Counted from the first letter of the stretch, positions 1 through 6,363 are shown. The stretch: DNA of 6,499 nucleotides from Waddliaceae bacterium (GCA_007124415.1 SLFE01000095.1:1-6499); one strand, 5' to 3'. Notes: a model not told the origin generated them from the letters alone. Made by a program: numbers and translations.

Positions 1-803
1 ACATAGGGGATATTGCCGATCGAATGAGGATCGAATCCTTTGCCGAGGACGCCGACTAAATTGTTGATCCAAATGATCGCAAGCGGCGCCTTAGAGGATT
101 GGGGCAGCTGCTCTATGGCTTTTCTCTGTTTTTCCAAACTTAGTTTTGCCAGATTGATTAATTTGACCGCTTCCGGGTCTGCATTGCAAAATTCGAGCCC
201 TTTTCTGATCGCTCCCGATATCACGGAGTCGGCATAAGTGTAGAGGCAAGCATTATAAACAGCGAACGCTATATCGTGGAGCGAGTCGACGCCTCCTGCG
301 TATGTCTGGCCGTTCATTTTTTTTTCATATTCTTTTTGATACTCTTCCGATTCCAATGCGTCGCGAAGAAGCTGAATAAATTCACGGTGCTTGGTGCGGC
401 AGCCGTCTTCAAAGGTTTCATCCGGTTGAAAGAGGAGGCTGACAATTTTCTTTAGGCGGATTTGCAGAGGTTGAAGGCCATAGTCATCCACAACTTTTAG
501 CATTTTGATGTGATCGGGAATCTTGTCTCGGATTTCCCTGAGAACACAATAATACTTGGCCTGTTTCCAGGGATGTCTGCCGTCGTAGCCGACGCCCCAA
601 AGAAAAGCGGAGGCCATTTGCAACGGCTGAACCACATAACTGCGTATCGGAATCGTTATCGGGGAAAAGTAGTAAGAGAGAGCTTCCCATGCGATATCGG
701 CTGCCGTTGACGAGCTCAACCCGTAAGTTTGGATTCGATTGTTTGAATGTCCTTCGGGTATGACAAGAGGATTGTTTGGCGCAGGACGGTTGGGAGGATC
801 CAT
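1..803 (-). CDS. Hypothetical protein, C-terminus outside the window
   Basis: I translated this frame by hand. It stays open for 267 codons from ATG at 803 down to position 1 and runs off the window, so the C-terminus is missing. The start is supported by AGAGG a few bases upstream and by an in-frame TAG about 30 bases upstream, with no other ATG between. I do not recognise the protein. The first 16 or so residues are rich in Pro and Asn, there is no signal peptide, and residues about 41-73 are aromatic and moderately hydrophobic (ALSYYFSP, AFLWGVGYDG). The rest looks helical and charged, with scattered Cys and a run of nine A at codons about 160-163. It starts 48 bases after the lepB stop with no convincing terminator between, so co-transcription with lepB is likely. 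That the frame is real is fairly sure; its function is unknown. Confidence 0.8.
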   Translation of the reverse strand, partial: MDPPNRPAPNNPLVIPEGHSNNRIQTYGLSSSTAADIAWEALSYYFSPITIPIRSYVVQPLQMASAFLWGVGYDGRHPWKQAKYYCVLREIRDKIPDHIKMLKVVDDYGLQPLQIRLKKIVSLLFQPDETFEDGCRTKHREFIQLLRDALESEEYQKEYEKKMNGQTYAGGVDSLHDIAFAVYNACLYTYADSVISGAIRKGLEFCNADPEAVKLINLAKLSLEKQRKAIEQLPQSSKAPLAIIWINNLVGVLGKGFDPHSIGNIPY

Positions 804-851
804 AAAGCCTCTGTTTGGTACAACCGTTATGCTATCAATTTAAAAATTTAA

Positions 852-2738
852 TTAGGAGAGTTTTTTGTAGATGGGCTGCTTAAGGCGGTAGCGGTGAATG
901 GCATACCAGATTCCTATGGCAATGAGAAAGATAATCCAGACAACTGTATTTTGGATTGTGATCCAAGGGTAGGATGCCTGGTCGGGAAATCCCCACCGGG
1001 ATCCGGGAGGCCAAAAGATAAAAGTGGGCGTTCCTTTGATGTTTTCTTCGGGAACAAATCCGAATGATCGGCTATCGCCGCTCATGGCATGGTTGTCGCC
1101 GAGGACAAGGTAGTGCTTTTCCGGAACGTGCAGCCCGTATTTTTTTATAAAATCAGCGTCGATTTTCCCGTTTTGCATTGGTGGGCCGTAATCTTTGAAC
1201 GCCGTGTACCCACTGTTTTGCTTTTCTCTTTGTTCTTCTTGTTTGATGAAGTCCTGAAGCTCCGGATCATTTTGCTTGAAAATAGGAGAACCCATAACAA
1301 AAAGATCGCCGTTTCGGAAATAGGAATATCGGAAAGGAATGTAGTCGCGTTCGGTTGCGAGGGGGCTGAAAACGCGGTTGAAAACTATGCCCAGATTAAA
1401 TAGCGTTTGGACATTTCCCGGAGATCGGCTGTATAGGGGGTGATCCTTGGAAAGTTCTTGAGTACAGCCCTTGAAGCTGACTCGGCAGGCCTTGCCGTGA
1501 TAAAACTCGTAGGTGCCGTCCTCCACATCGGGAAGCCGGGGGCTGAAGCTGTCGAATGCCGATGGGCTTTCAGAATAATTTTTGGCCAGCCCGCCCCGAA
1601 CTTCAAAACGGGCCGTATACAGAGAATCCATTAACTCATCAACCTTGTCTTCCGGCAGAGGAATCACGGAAGTTTCGGTGTTGAGGACAGTTTGATAAAT
1701 ATTGCGCGCCGCCGCTCCGTACATTCGGCTTCCCGCAAGCGAGGGGCTATGCTTTAGCTCGAGATAAAGGGGGGTTTTTTGCAGCTTGCCGGCCAGATCC
1801 GGGTGCATCAGTTCCAGCTGTTTTCTGTTCAGGAGTCTGGTCATCGCAAAGTTTTTAATGCCGAATTTATTATCAAATCCGGCAGAATTTTCTTCTTTCC
1901 ATCCCGATTGCGTTCTAACTTCGGCTTTGGAATGTCCGATCAGGTTAGTGGATATTCTTCCCACCGGCTTATTAAAGTGCAGAAATACGGTTTGATGGGA
2001 CACGCCCGCGTTATCGGGCCTGGTGTTGACGTCCTTTCCTTCAAACGTGGTGAAGGGGATGTAATCCAGATTTTCCATGGCGGGATTGTCCCGAAGCTCG
2101 GCGATGTCGTTTCCGTCTTGGTCGATGCCGTAAATCCGTCCTCCGTAAAAGTAAAGGGTGTCTCCCGGCTTGCCGATCAATCTCTTGATGTAGCGCTTTT
2201 TATAGGGAAAGATCCAAAAGTATTTTGTGTCGGTATTCGGAAGGTCGATATTGTCTCCCGACCAAATGACGGCATTGCCTCTAACCACGTTGTCCGGGTC
2301 GAAGTAAATATGATCTGTCATGAGGGGCATGTTGATGCCGAATGTGGTTTTGGACACCAGCAGGTGGTCCTGCTCTTTGTAGGTCGGCCTCATTGAGCCG
2401 GAAGGGATTTGATAGAGCTCGAACCAGGTTTGCCTGACAAGGGTGGCTAAAATTAAGGCTATGGCGAGCGCGAAGACGATTTCTCTGGTGTAATGGAAAA
2501 AAGAGCGGTGGATTTTGCCCTCGCCGAACTTTTCCAAGTCCTTTGCGAGGCGTGCGGCCTCTTTTTTTTCACCGCTTCGCACGGCTTGGTCGAGCCGCTC
2601 CATTTTGCTTTCCAGCTGCTCGAGCTCGGTCTTCTGAAGGGATTGCCAATGGTTTTTGTACCAGTCGTAGCACCATTTCAGAATATTGCGGCTTTTGCCG
2701 AGGGAATACCGTTTAAATCCAAACATGCTAGCAATCAT
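852..2738 (-). CDS. lepB: Type I signal peptidase, long chlamydial form
   Basis: This is the inner-membrane serine protease that removes signal peptides from exported proteins with a Ser/Lys dyad. The product has 628 residues. Residues 1-80 are cytoplasmic, with a charged probable coiled coil at 35-72. A membrane anchor lies at about 86-101. Box B is IPSGSMRPT at 111-119, with nucleophile Ser115. Box C is RGN at 153-155 where RGD is usual. Box D is YIKRLIGKPGD at 183-193, with general base Lys185. Box E is GDNHAMSGDSRSFG at 547-560. A second hydrophobic segment at about 592-612 near the C-terminus is followed by a basic tail. The stretch from box D to box E is about 350 residues, against about 130 in E. 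coli (324 residues in total). Chlamydial LepB proteins are of about this length. No clear Shine-Dalgarno precedes ATG 2738, only an A-run, and none precedes the in-frame ATG at 2726, so the exact start is uncertain by four codons. Confidence 0.96.
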   Translation of the reverse strand: MIASMFGFKRYSLGKSRNILKWCYDWYKNHWQSLQKTELEQLESKMERLDQAVRSGEKKEAARLAKDLEKFGEGKIHRSFFHYTREIVFALAIALILATLVRQTWFELYQIPSGSMRPTYKEQDHLLVSKTTFGINMPLMTDHIYFDPDNVVRGNAVIWSGDNIDLPNTDTKYFWIFPYKKRYIKRLIGKPGDTLYFYGGRIYGIDQDGNDIAELRDNPAMENLDYIPFTTFEGKDVNTRPDNAGVSHQTVFLHFNKPVGRISTNLIGHSKAEVRTQSGWKEENSAGFDNKFGIKNFAMTRLLNRKQLELMHPDLAGKLQKTPLYLELKHSPSLAGSRMYGAAARNIYQTVLNTETSVIPLPEDKVDELMDSLYTARFEVRGGLAKNYSESPSAFDSFSPRLPDVEDGTYEFYHGKACRVSFKGCTQELSKDHPLYSRSPGNVQTLFNLGIVFNRVFSPLATERDYIPFRYSYFRNGDLFVMGSPIFKQNDPELQDFIKQEEQREKQNSGYTAFKDYGPPMQNGKIDADFIKKYGLHVPEKHYLVLGDNHAMSGDSRSFGFVPEENIKGTPTFIFWPPGSRWGFPDQASYPWITIQNTVVWIIFLIAIGIWYAIHRYRLKQPIYKKLS

Positions 2739-2772
2739 ATCTTTTTTTCAGAAAAAACTCAACATGAATCAG

Positions 2773-2813
2773 ATCGGTTGTTTCTCTTGTGTTCGGTTAC
2801 TGTTCGGTTGTTT
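2773..2813 (-). repeat. Short AACCG repeats in the lepB leader
   Basis: On the plus strand TGTTCGGTT occurs at 2790-2798 and again at 2801-2809, a period of 11 bases (about one helical turn). CGGTTGTTT occurs at 2775-2783 and 2805-2813. A further ATCGGTT lies at 2875-2881, matching 2773-2779. The repeats sit between the lepB start and its candidate promoter. This could be a regulator binding array or a leader RNA element; no family is recognised. Confidence 0.5.
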
Positions 2814-2927
2814 ATGTTAAATGATTGGAAATTAGCCCCTTTTTGTGTGGAGAATCTGTCAGCAACTTGTCGGTATCGGTTCATAACTCATGCCGTATAA
2901 AGACTTTTAGACTCATTGCGGAAAAAG

Positions 2928-2956
2928 ATTATAAGTCGCAAGTCTTTTAAACAGAA
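2928..2956 (-). promoter_or_regulatory. Candidate promoter for lepB
   Basis: The minus strand reads TATAAT at 2933-2928, a perfect -10 match. The hexamer 17 bases upstream is TTCTGT (2956-2951), which matches the -35 consensus at only two positions. It lies just past the candidate terminator of the upstream gene and in the right orientation for lepB. The -10 is convincing, the -35 is not. A second promoter nearer to lepB cannot be excluded, although I found no better pair. Confidence 0.4.
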
Positions 2957-2970
2957 TATTTTAAAGTAGC

Positions 2971-2994
2971 TCCCCCTAGGGTGTCCTAGGAGGA
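2971..2994 (-). terminator. Hairpin terminator candidate after the exported-protein gene
   Basis: Arms at 2985-2994 and 2971-2980 form a 10-bp stem around an ACAC loop when read on the minus strand, with all pairs intact including one G-U. The complementary transcript would have a C-A mismatch at that pair, so the structure favours minus-strand RNA. It lies 40 bases beyond the stop at 3035. The following bases are GCTACTTT, a poor U-tract, so termination may be inefficient or factor-assisted. Confidence 0.5.
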
Positions 2995-3034
2995 TTTATA
3001 AAGATCGGATTGTAAGCAAATGATTGTCGATAAG

Positions 3035-3742
3035 TTAGGGGTATCGGCAAGGGGACGAAAGTCCGCTTCCCGAATCGGCAATTCGAATGTTGGTTTTCCC
3101 TGCCATTGCCTTCACCCTCATCCAGTAGGGGAAGTAGGAGGGATACCTCTCGGATTCCTGCGGAATGTAAATGTGCAAGAGTTTGCTCGACATGTCGCTG
3201 CCGTCGTTTGGCCATTTGGCGGCCCAGGCATCGAAATAAACTCCCGGCACGATGCGGCCGTCGACGACCATGCGGGGGTGCCAAAGCCGCCTGCTGCCGT
3301 CGGATGTGCCGACGTAGCGCCTTTTTTCCATCGGAAGGGGTTGAAAGGGGAGGTTGATGAGTTTTGTGAACAAATTGTCGGTTTCAGATAGGTTCATCCA
3401 GCTTTGGTGGGTGAAGGAATACATGTTTTCGATCCTGCCGTCTCTTAAATCAATTTTGTAGGCCATCCAGGCGGTATGGTTCGGCGCCCCTGATTCCACC
3501 CACGAGCGCCATGTCGGTATCCAGGAAGGGAATTTAGCGCCGGGTATGGTGATTTCATGAACTATGAGAGAGTCATCCTTTTTTTCTTGTATCAAAAGCA
3601 CTGTGTAATTTTTATTCCTGACTGTGACAAGGTAATCTCCGGTTTTGGCCCTGCTTAGGTTTTCCCTCAAGACCAAGTAGTCTGAAAATAGGGCTATGGG
3701 ACTAAATGCCAATAAAATAAGAATAAATAATTTTGTTTTCAT
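3035..3742 (-). CDS. Exported tryptophan-rich protein of unknown function
   Basis: The product has 235 residues. A classical signal peptide covers residues 1-20: Lys2 and Lys4, a hydrophobic core FILILLAFSPIAL, and a likely cut after Phe-Ser at 19-20. The mature part has nine tryptophans (74, 78, 81, 92, 115, 154, 173, 177, 207) and a single late Cys232. It has no further membrane segment and looks mostly beta-like, with alternating segments such as DYLVTV and YTVLLI, so it is probably a soluble periplasmic or outer-envelope protein. The ATG at 3742 is preceded by GGAGAAG (3757-3751) at good spacing. I recognise no domain. In C. trachomatis an uncharacterised gene (CT021) lies beside lepB (CT020), and this could be its counterpart by position. 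That is an inference from remembered gene order, not from sequence comparison. Confidence 0.85.
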   Translation of the reverse strand: MKTKLFILILLAFSPIALFSDYLVLRENLSRAKTGDYLVTVRNKNYTVLLIQEKKDDSLIVHEITIPGAKFPSWIPTWRSWVESGAPNHTAWMAYKIDLRDGRIENMYSFTHQSWMNLSETDNLFTKLINLPFQPLPMEKRRYVGTSDGSRRLWHPRMVVDGRIVPGVYFDAWAAKWPNDGSDMSSKLLHIYIPQESERYPSYFPYWMRVKAMAGKTNIRIADSGSGLSSPCRYP

Positions 3743-3764
3743 AATTTAAGCTTCTCCATAGGTA

Positions 3765-3793
3765 TTGAATTCTAGTTTAACGGATAGTATGAA
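3765..3793 (+). promoter_or_regulatory. Candidate promoter for the lipoprotein-pncB-pncA cluster
   Basis: TTGAAT (3765-3770) and TATGAA (3788-3793) each match the sigma-70 consensus at four of six bases and are exactly 17 bases apart. They sit in the 70-bp spacer between divergent genes. Transcription would begin near 3800, just before the ribosome binding site at 3801-3807, which makes the 5' leader very short. This rests on pattern only. Confidence 0.35.
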
Positions 3794-3800
3794 TAAACTA

Positions 3801-3807
3801 AAGGGAG
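3801..3807 (+). promoter_or_regulatory. Ribosome binding site that sets the lipoprotein start
   Basis: AAGGGAG ends five bases before ATG 3813. It favours this start over the in-frame TTG at 3765, which would add 16 residues in front of an otherwise normal lipoprotein signal peptide and has no such site. Confidence 0.75.
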
Positions 3808-3812
3808 CCGCT

Positions 3813-4178
3813 ATGTTTAAGGTGAATTTTTTAGGGATTATAGGGATTGTCTGCCTGCTGGCTATGTCCTGCGAGCCTGTAGACCGGGATGCGGAAAAAT
3901 CAAAATACGACTATCTGCCGCAAAAGCAACAGGAACAAGTCGCTAAGATCGACAAGCAAATCGAGGAGCTTCACGAGGATATGGAAAAATATATGTTTGG
4001 TTTTCGTGAAAAGACAAGGGAAGCTGCGGACGAGGTGTACGGCGAGTGGCGCAGATTCGGCTCAACTGTGGAAGAGGCTGCCGAAGATCAGGAAAAACTC
4101 AATGAGATCAGGGAGCGCATTGTCGAGCTGCAACAGAAGAAAATTAAAATTTTGGAAAATCATGCTCCCCAAAAATGA
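3813..4178 (+). CDS. Small coiled-coil lipoprotein of unknown function
   Basis: The product has 121 residues from ATG 3813. Residues 1-19 form a lipoprotein signal peptide (MFKVN, then a hydrophobic core) ending in a lipobox-like LAMSC, with Cys20 as the expected lipid anchor. This would be processed by Lgt and LspA rather than by LepB. The lipobox fits the general pattern but has Ala at -3 and Met at -2, so it is not a textbook one. The mature 102 residues are highly charged and almost certainly helical, with heptad-like spacing at about 36-60 and 88-114 (QVAKIDKQIEELHEDMEKY; IRERIVELQQKKIKIL). This suggests a coiled-coil envelope protein. It is 24 bases ahead of pncB on the same strand and looks like the first gene of that cluster. 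I recognise no family, and its link to NAD salvage may be only positional. Confidence 0.82.
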   Translation: MFKVNFLGIIGIVCLLAMSCEPVDRDAEKSKYDYLPQKQQEQVAKIDKQIEELHEDMEKYMFGFREKTREAADEVYGEWRRFGSTVEEAAEDQEKLNEIRERIVELQQKKIKILENHAPQK

Positions 4179-4202
4179 ACCTGTCGGGTTAAACTTTTTC
4201 AC

Positions 4203-5675
4203 ATGAAGCTGCGTGATTTATATAGAGACTCCCTTTCTCTTTTGACAGATTTTTATCAACTGACCATGGCCTGCGGTTATTGGAAAGAAGGACTCAAAGA
4301 CTCCGAGGCAGTCTATCACCTCCATTACAGAAAAAATCCGTTCAAAGGTGGGTTTGCAGTCGCCTGCGGCCTTGAGTCCGTTATCGAGTTTTTGGATGAT
4401 TTCCATTTTGACGAATCCGACCTAGACTATCTTTCTAATTTGAAGGACTTCGATGGCAACCCTTACTTTCCCGGCGAGTTTCTTCAGTATTTGGGCGATA
4501 TGAAATTCGAGTGCGATGTCGATGCTATTCCGGAAGGGACCGTCGTGTTTCCTCAAGAATCCCTTCTCAGGGTTAAAGGGCCGATTATACAGTGCCAGTT
4601 ACTGGAGAGCCCCCTTCTCAACCTAGTCAACTTCCCGACCCTAATTGCGACAAAAGGGGCGCGGGTTTCAATGGCAGCCAAGGGCGACAAGGTGTTGGAG
4701 TTCGGGCTGAGGAGGGCGCAGGGGATTGACGGGGCCGTCACCGCCAGCCGTTCTTCCTATATAGGGGGGTGCCACGGCACTTCAAATGTTCTGGCAGGCA
4801 AGATGTTCGGCATTCCGGTTAGCGGCACCCACGCCCATAGCTGGATCACGGCATTCGATGAAGAGCTCGAGTCTTTTTACGCATTTGCCCGGGCCATGCC
4901 CGGGAATACAATATTTCTTGTCGATACGTTCGATACGATAGAGGGAGTCAAAAAAGCGATAGAGGTTGGCAAATGGCTCAAAGAAAACGGCCGTAAATTT
5001 TATGGCATCCGCCTCGATTCCGGCGATTTGGCCTACCTTAGCATTGAATCGAGGAAGCTGCTTGACAATGCAGGTTTCGAGGAGACAAAAATTGTGGCCA
5101 GCAACGAACTGGATGAAACTGTCATTTCCGATCTCAAAAAACAAGGGGCGCAGATTGCCGTGTGGGGCGTGGGAACCAATCTGGCAACTGCAAAGGACCA
5201 GCCGGCCCTCGACGGCATCTACAAACTGTCCGCTGTCAAACACAAAGGGAAGGACTGGCAGCACAAGTTGAAGCTTTCCGAACAAATGATTAAAATTTCC
5301 AATCCGGGCATTCTCCAGGTGCGCCGCTTCAGCAATGAATACGGAAATATCGCCGATGTCATCTATGACGAATTACTGCCCCCCCCCGAGCAATGGACCG
5401 TTGTTGATCCACTTGATCCGACCAGGCAGAAGACGCTCCCTGATTCGGCTGAAAGTCAAGATCTTCTTGTGCCGATTTTTCAGAAAGGAAAGCTTTGCTA
5501 CCGCTCGCCCCCGATTGATGAAATGAGAGAAAAAACGATTAAGGGCCTTAAAAAATTCCATTCCGGAATCAAGCGTTTTCTCAATCCCCATCAGTATGTC
5601 GTCGGGCTTGAGCGGAATCTTTATCAAATAAAAGTCAAAATTATTAAAGAAATTAGAGAAAAGGTGAATCAATGA
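4203..5675 (+). CDS. pncB: Nicotinate phosphoribosyltransferase
   Basis: This cytoplasmic enzyme joins nicotinate to PRPP, with ATP hydrolysis, to give nicotinate mononucleotide, the first committed step of the Preiss-Handler route to NAD. The 490 residues carry the family signatures in order: TDFYQLTM at 15-22, FGLRRAQG at 167-174, GTHAHSW at 208-214 (His212 is the likely phosphorylated His), LVDTFDT at 239-245, IRLDSGDL at 269-276 and VWGVGTNL at 320-327. The stretch SNPGILQVRR at 366-375 is the counterpart of the usual PGKKQV-type motif and lacks its lysines. The layout matches the long group typified by Gram-positive enzymes rather than the shorter E. coli type. ATG 4203 is the only possible start: TGA at 4176-4178 is in the same frame and no other start codon lies between. 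There is no good ribosome binding site, so coupling to the upstream gene is possible. Nine C in a row (5379-5387) encode Pro393-395. Confidence 0.96.
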   Translation: MKLRDLYRDSLSLLTDFYQLTMACGYWKEGLKDSEAVYHLHYRKNPFKGGFAVACGLESVIEFLDDFHFDESDLDYLSNLKDFDGNPYFPGEFLQYLGDMKFECDVDAIPEGTVVFPQESLLRVKGPIIQCQLLESPLLNLVNFPTLIATKGARVSMAAKGDKVLEFGLRRAQGIDGAVTASRSSYIGGCHGTSNVLAGKMFGIPVSGTHAHSWITAFDEELESFYAFARAMPGNTIFLVDTFDTIEGVKKAIEVGKWLKENGRKFYGIRLDSGDLAYLSIESRKLLDNAGFEETKIVASNELDETVISDLKKQGAQIAVWGVGTNLATAKDQPALDGIYKLSAVKHKGKDWQHKLKLSEQMIKISNPGILQVRRFSNEYGNIADVIYDELLPPPEQWTVVDPLDPTRQKTLPDSAESQDLLVPIFQKGKLCYRSPPIDEMREKTIKGLKKFHSGIKRFLNPHQYVVGLERNLYQIKVKIIKEIREKVNQ

Positions 5676-6286
5676 AAGCGCTGCTCCTTGTCGACCTTCA
5701 ATACGATTTTTTTCCCGGCGGAGCTTTGGAGGTGAAAGATGGGGATAAGATCCTGCCGGCCGTCAACAAGCTTTTGAAAATGGACTGGGAAGTGATAACC
5801 GCCTCCAAGGATTGGCATCCCCCGAATCATGAAAGCTTCGCTTCCATGCACGAAGGAAGGGGTGTCGGCGACAAGATCGACCTCGATGGCATTGAACAGA
5901 TCCTGTGGCCCGACCACTGCGTCGAAAATACAAAAGGAGCCGAATTTTATCCCGGCTGGGACGTCGATAAAGTCGACAAAGTTTTTTATAAGGGCGTCGA
6001 CCCTAAAATCGACAGCTACAGCACTTTTTTCGACAACGGCCATCTGCGCTCGACCGGCCTTGGCGAATATTTAAAAGAGCGCAATATTACAGAAGTTTGC
6101 ATCGCCGGGCTGGCTACCGATTACTGCGTCAAGTTTTCGGTATTCGACGCGCTCAAGCTAGGCTTTAAAACCACTGTTGTCATGGAAGGAGTCAAAGGGG
6201 TGGATCTCAAGCCGGGCGACTCCGATAAGGCTCTCCGGGAAATGCAGGAAAGGGGCGCTTTTTTGGTTAGTGTCGATGATCTGTGA
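5672..6286 (+). CDS. pncA: Nicotinamidase (isochorismatase-like fold)
   Basis: This enzyme hydrolyses nicotinamide to nicotinate and ammonia, supplying the substrate of the PncB encoded just upstream. The product has 204 residues, a normal length. The catalytic triad is Asp8 (LLVDLQYDFFPGG at 5-17), Lys107 (VFYKG) and Cys152 (AGLATDYCV at 145-153). The latter segment also holds the family's cis-peptide before Ala148. Metal ligands are seen as Asp47 and His49 in SKDWHPPNH, His53, and His82 in WPDHC. All key residues are present, so the enzyme should be active. The start ATG overlaps the pncB stop as ATGA, and AAGGTG lies just upstream inside pncB, pointing to translational coupling in one transcript. 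Related amidases in the same fold (isochorismatase, other hydrolases) are less likely, because the metal site and the pncB neighbour both indicate nicotinamide. Confidence 0.96.
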   Translation: MKALLLVDLQYDFFPGGALEVKDGDKILPAVNKLLKMDWEVITASKDWHPPNHESFASMHEGRGVGDKIDLDGIEQILWPDHCVENTKGAEFYPGWDVDKVDKVFYKGVDPKIDSYSTFFDNGHLRSTGLGEYLKERNITEVCIAGLATDYCVKFSVFDALKLGFKTTVVMEGVKGVDLKPGDSDKALREMQERGAFLVSVDDL

Positions 6287-6287
6287 G

Positions 6288-6320
6288 CTTCACTAAAGGT
6301 CTGGACTTGCACCTTTGAAG
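6288..6320 (+). terminator. Weak hairpin after pncA
   Basis: AAAGGT (6295-6300) pairs with ACCTTT (6311-6316) around a 10-base loop. CTTC (6288-6291) can extend it by pairing with GAAG (6317-6320), leaving a three-base bulge. The following bases are TCTGTTAAAA, not a strong U-tract. Its position two bases after the pncA stop fits a terminator, but the structure is imperfect and overlaps the candidate promoter of the next gene. Confidence 0.3.
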
Positions 6321-6331
6321 TCTGTTAAAAT
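6302..6331 (+). promoter_or_regulatory. Candidate promoter for the last gene
   Basis: TGGACT (6302-6307) is a four-of-six -35 match and TAAAAT (6326-6331) a five-of-six -10 match, 18 bases apart. A start near 6338 would give a leader of about 26 bases holding the ribosome binding site at 6352-6356. This supports the next gene being a separate transcription unit from pncBA. Confidence 0.42.
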
Positions 6332-6363
6332 ACGACCTTGATGTTTCAACCAAGGATTTTGTC

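Larger units (their letters stand above)
2739..3034 (-). other. Intergenic leader region upstream of lepB
   Basis: These 296 bases hold no credible gene. Read on the minus strand, they contain in order a hairpin terminator candidate for the upstream gene, a perfect TATAAT, and an A/T-rich stretch with repeated AACCG motifs ending about 36 bases before the lepB start. If the TATAAT is used, lepB has a 5' leader of roughly 180 bases. A further inverted repeat exists: AAAGACTT near 2898-2905 against AAGTCTTT near 2940-2947, with TTGCG/CGCAA nested inside. It flanks the TATAAT, so it may be a DNA-level operator or chance. Confidence 0.6.

Noticed and set aside
484..690. A 68-codon minus-strand frame
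   Set aside because: It lies wholly inside the longer minus-strand gene starting at 803 in another frame, and its product looks like a shadow.
835..855. A/T inverted repeat between lepB and the next gene
   Set aside because: Only about five A-T pairs with a two-base loop; not stable enough to call a terminator.
1779..2396. A 205-codon plus-strand frame
   Set aside because: It is antisense to lepB, whose catalytic boxes are unmistakable; no independent support.
2976..3284. A 102-codon minus-strand frame overlapping the exported protein and extending past its stop
   Set aside because: Its Arg/Pro/His-rich content is typical of an off-frame reading and it has no ribosome binding site. It also runs over the hairpin.
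4178..4199. Short AACC/GGTT hairpin followed by TTTTT before pncB
   Set aside because: A 4-bp stem eight or so bases from the T-run is too weak for a terminator, and it would cut the apparent operon.
4241..4246. Perfect TTGACA hexamer near the start of pncB
   Set aside because: It encodes part of the conserved TDFYQLTM region and no good -10 follows at the right spacing.
4782..5285. A 167-codon minus-strand frame
   Set aside because: It is antisense to the conserved core of pncB.
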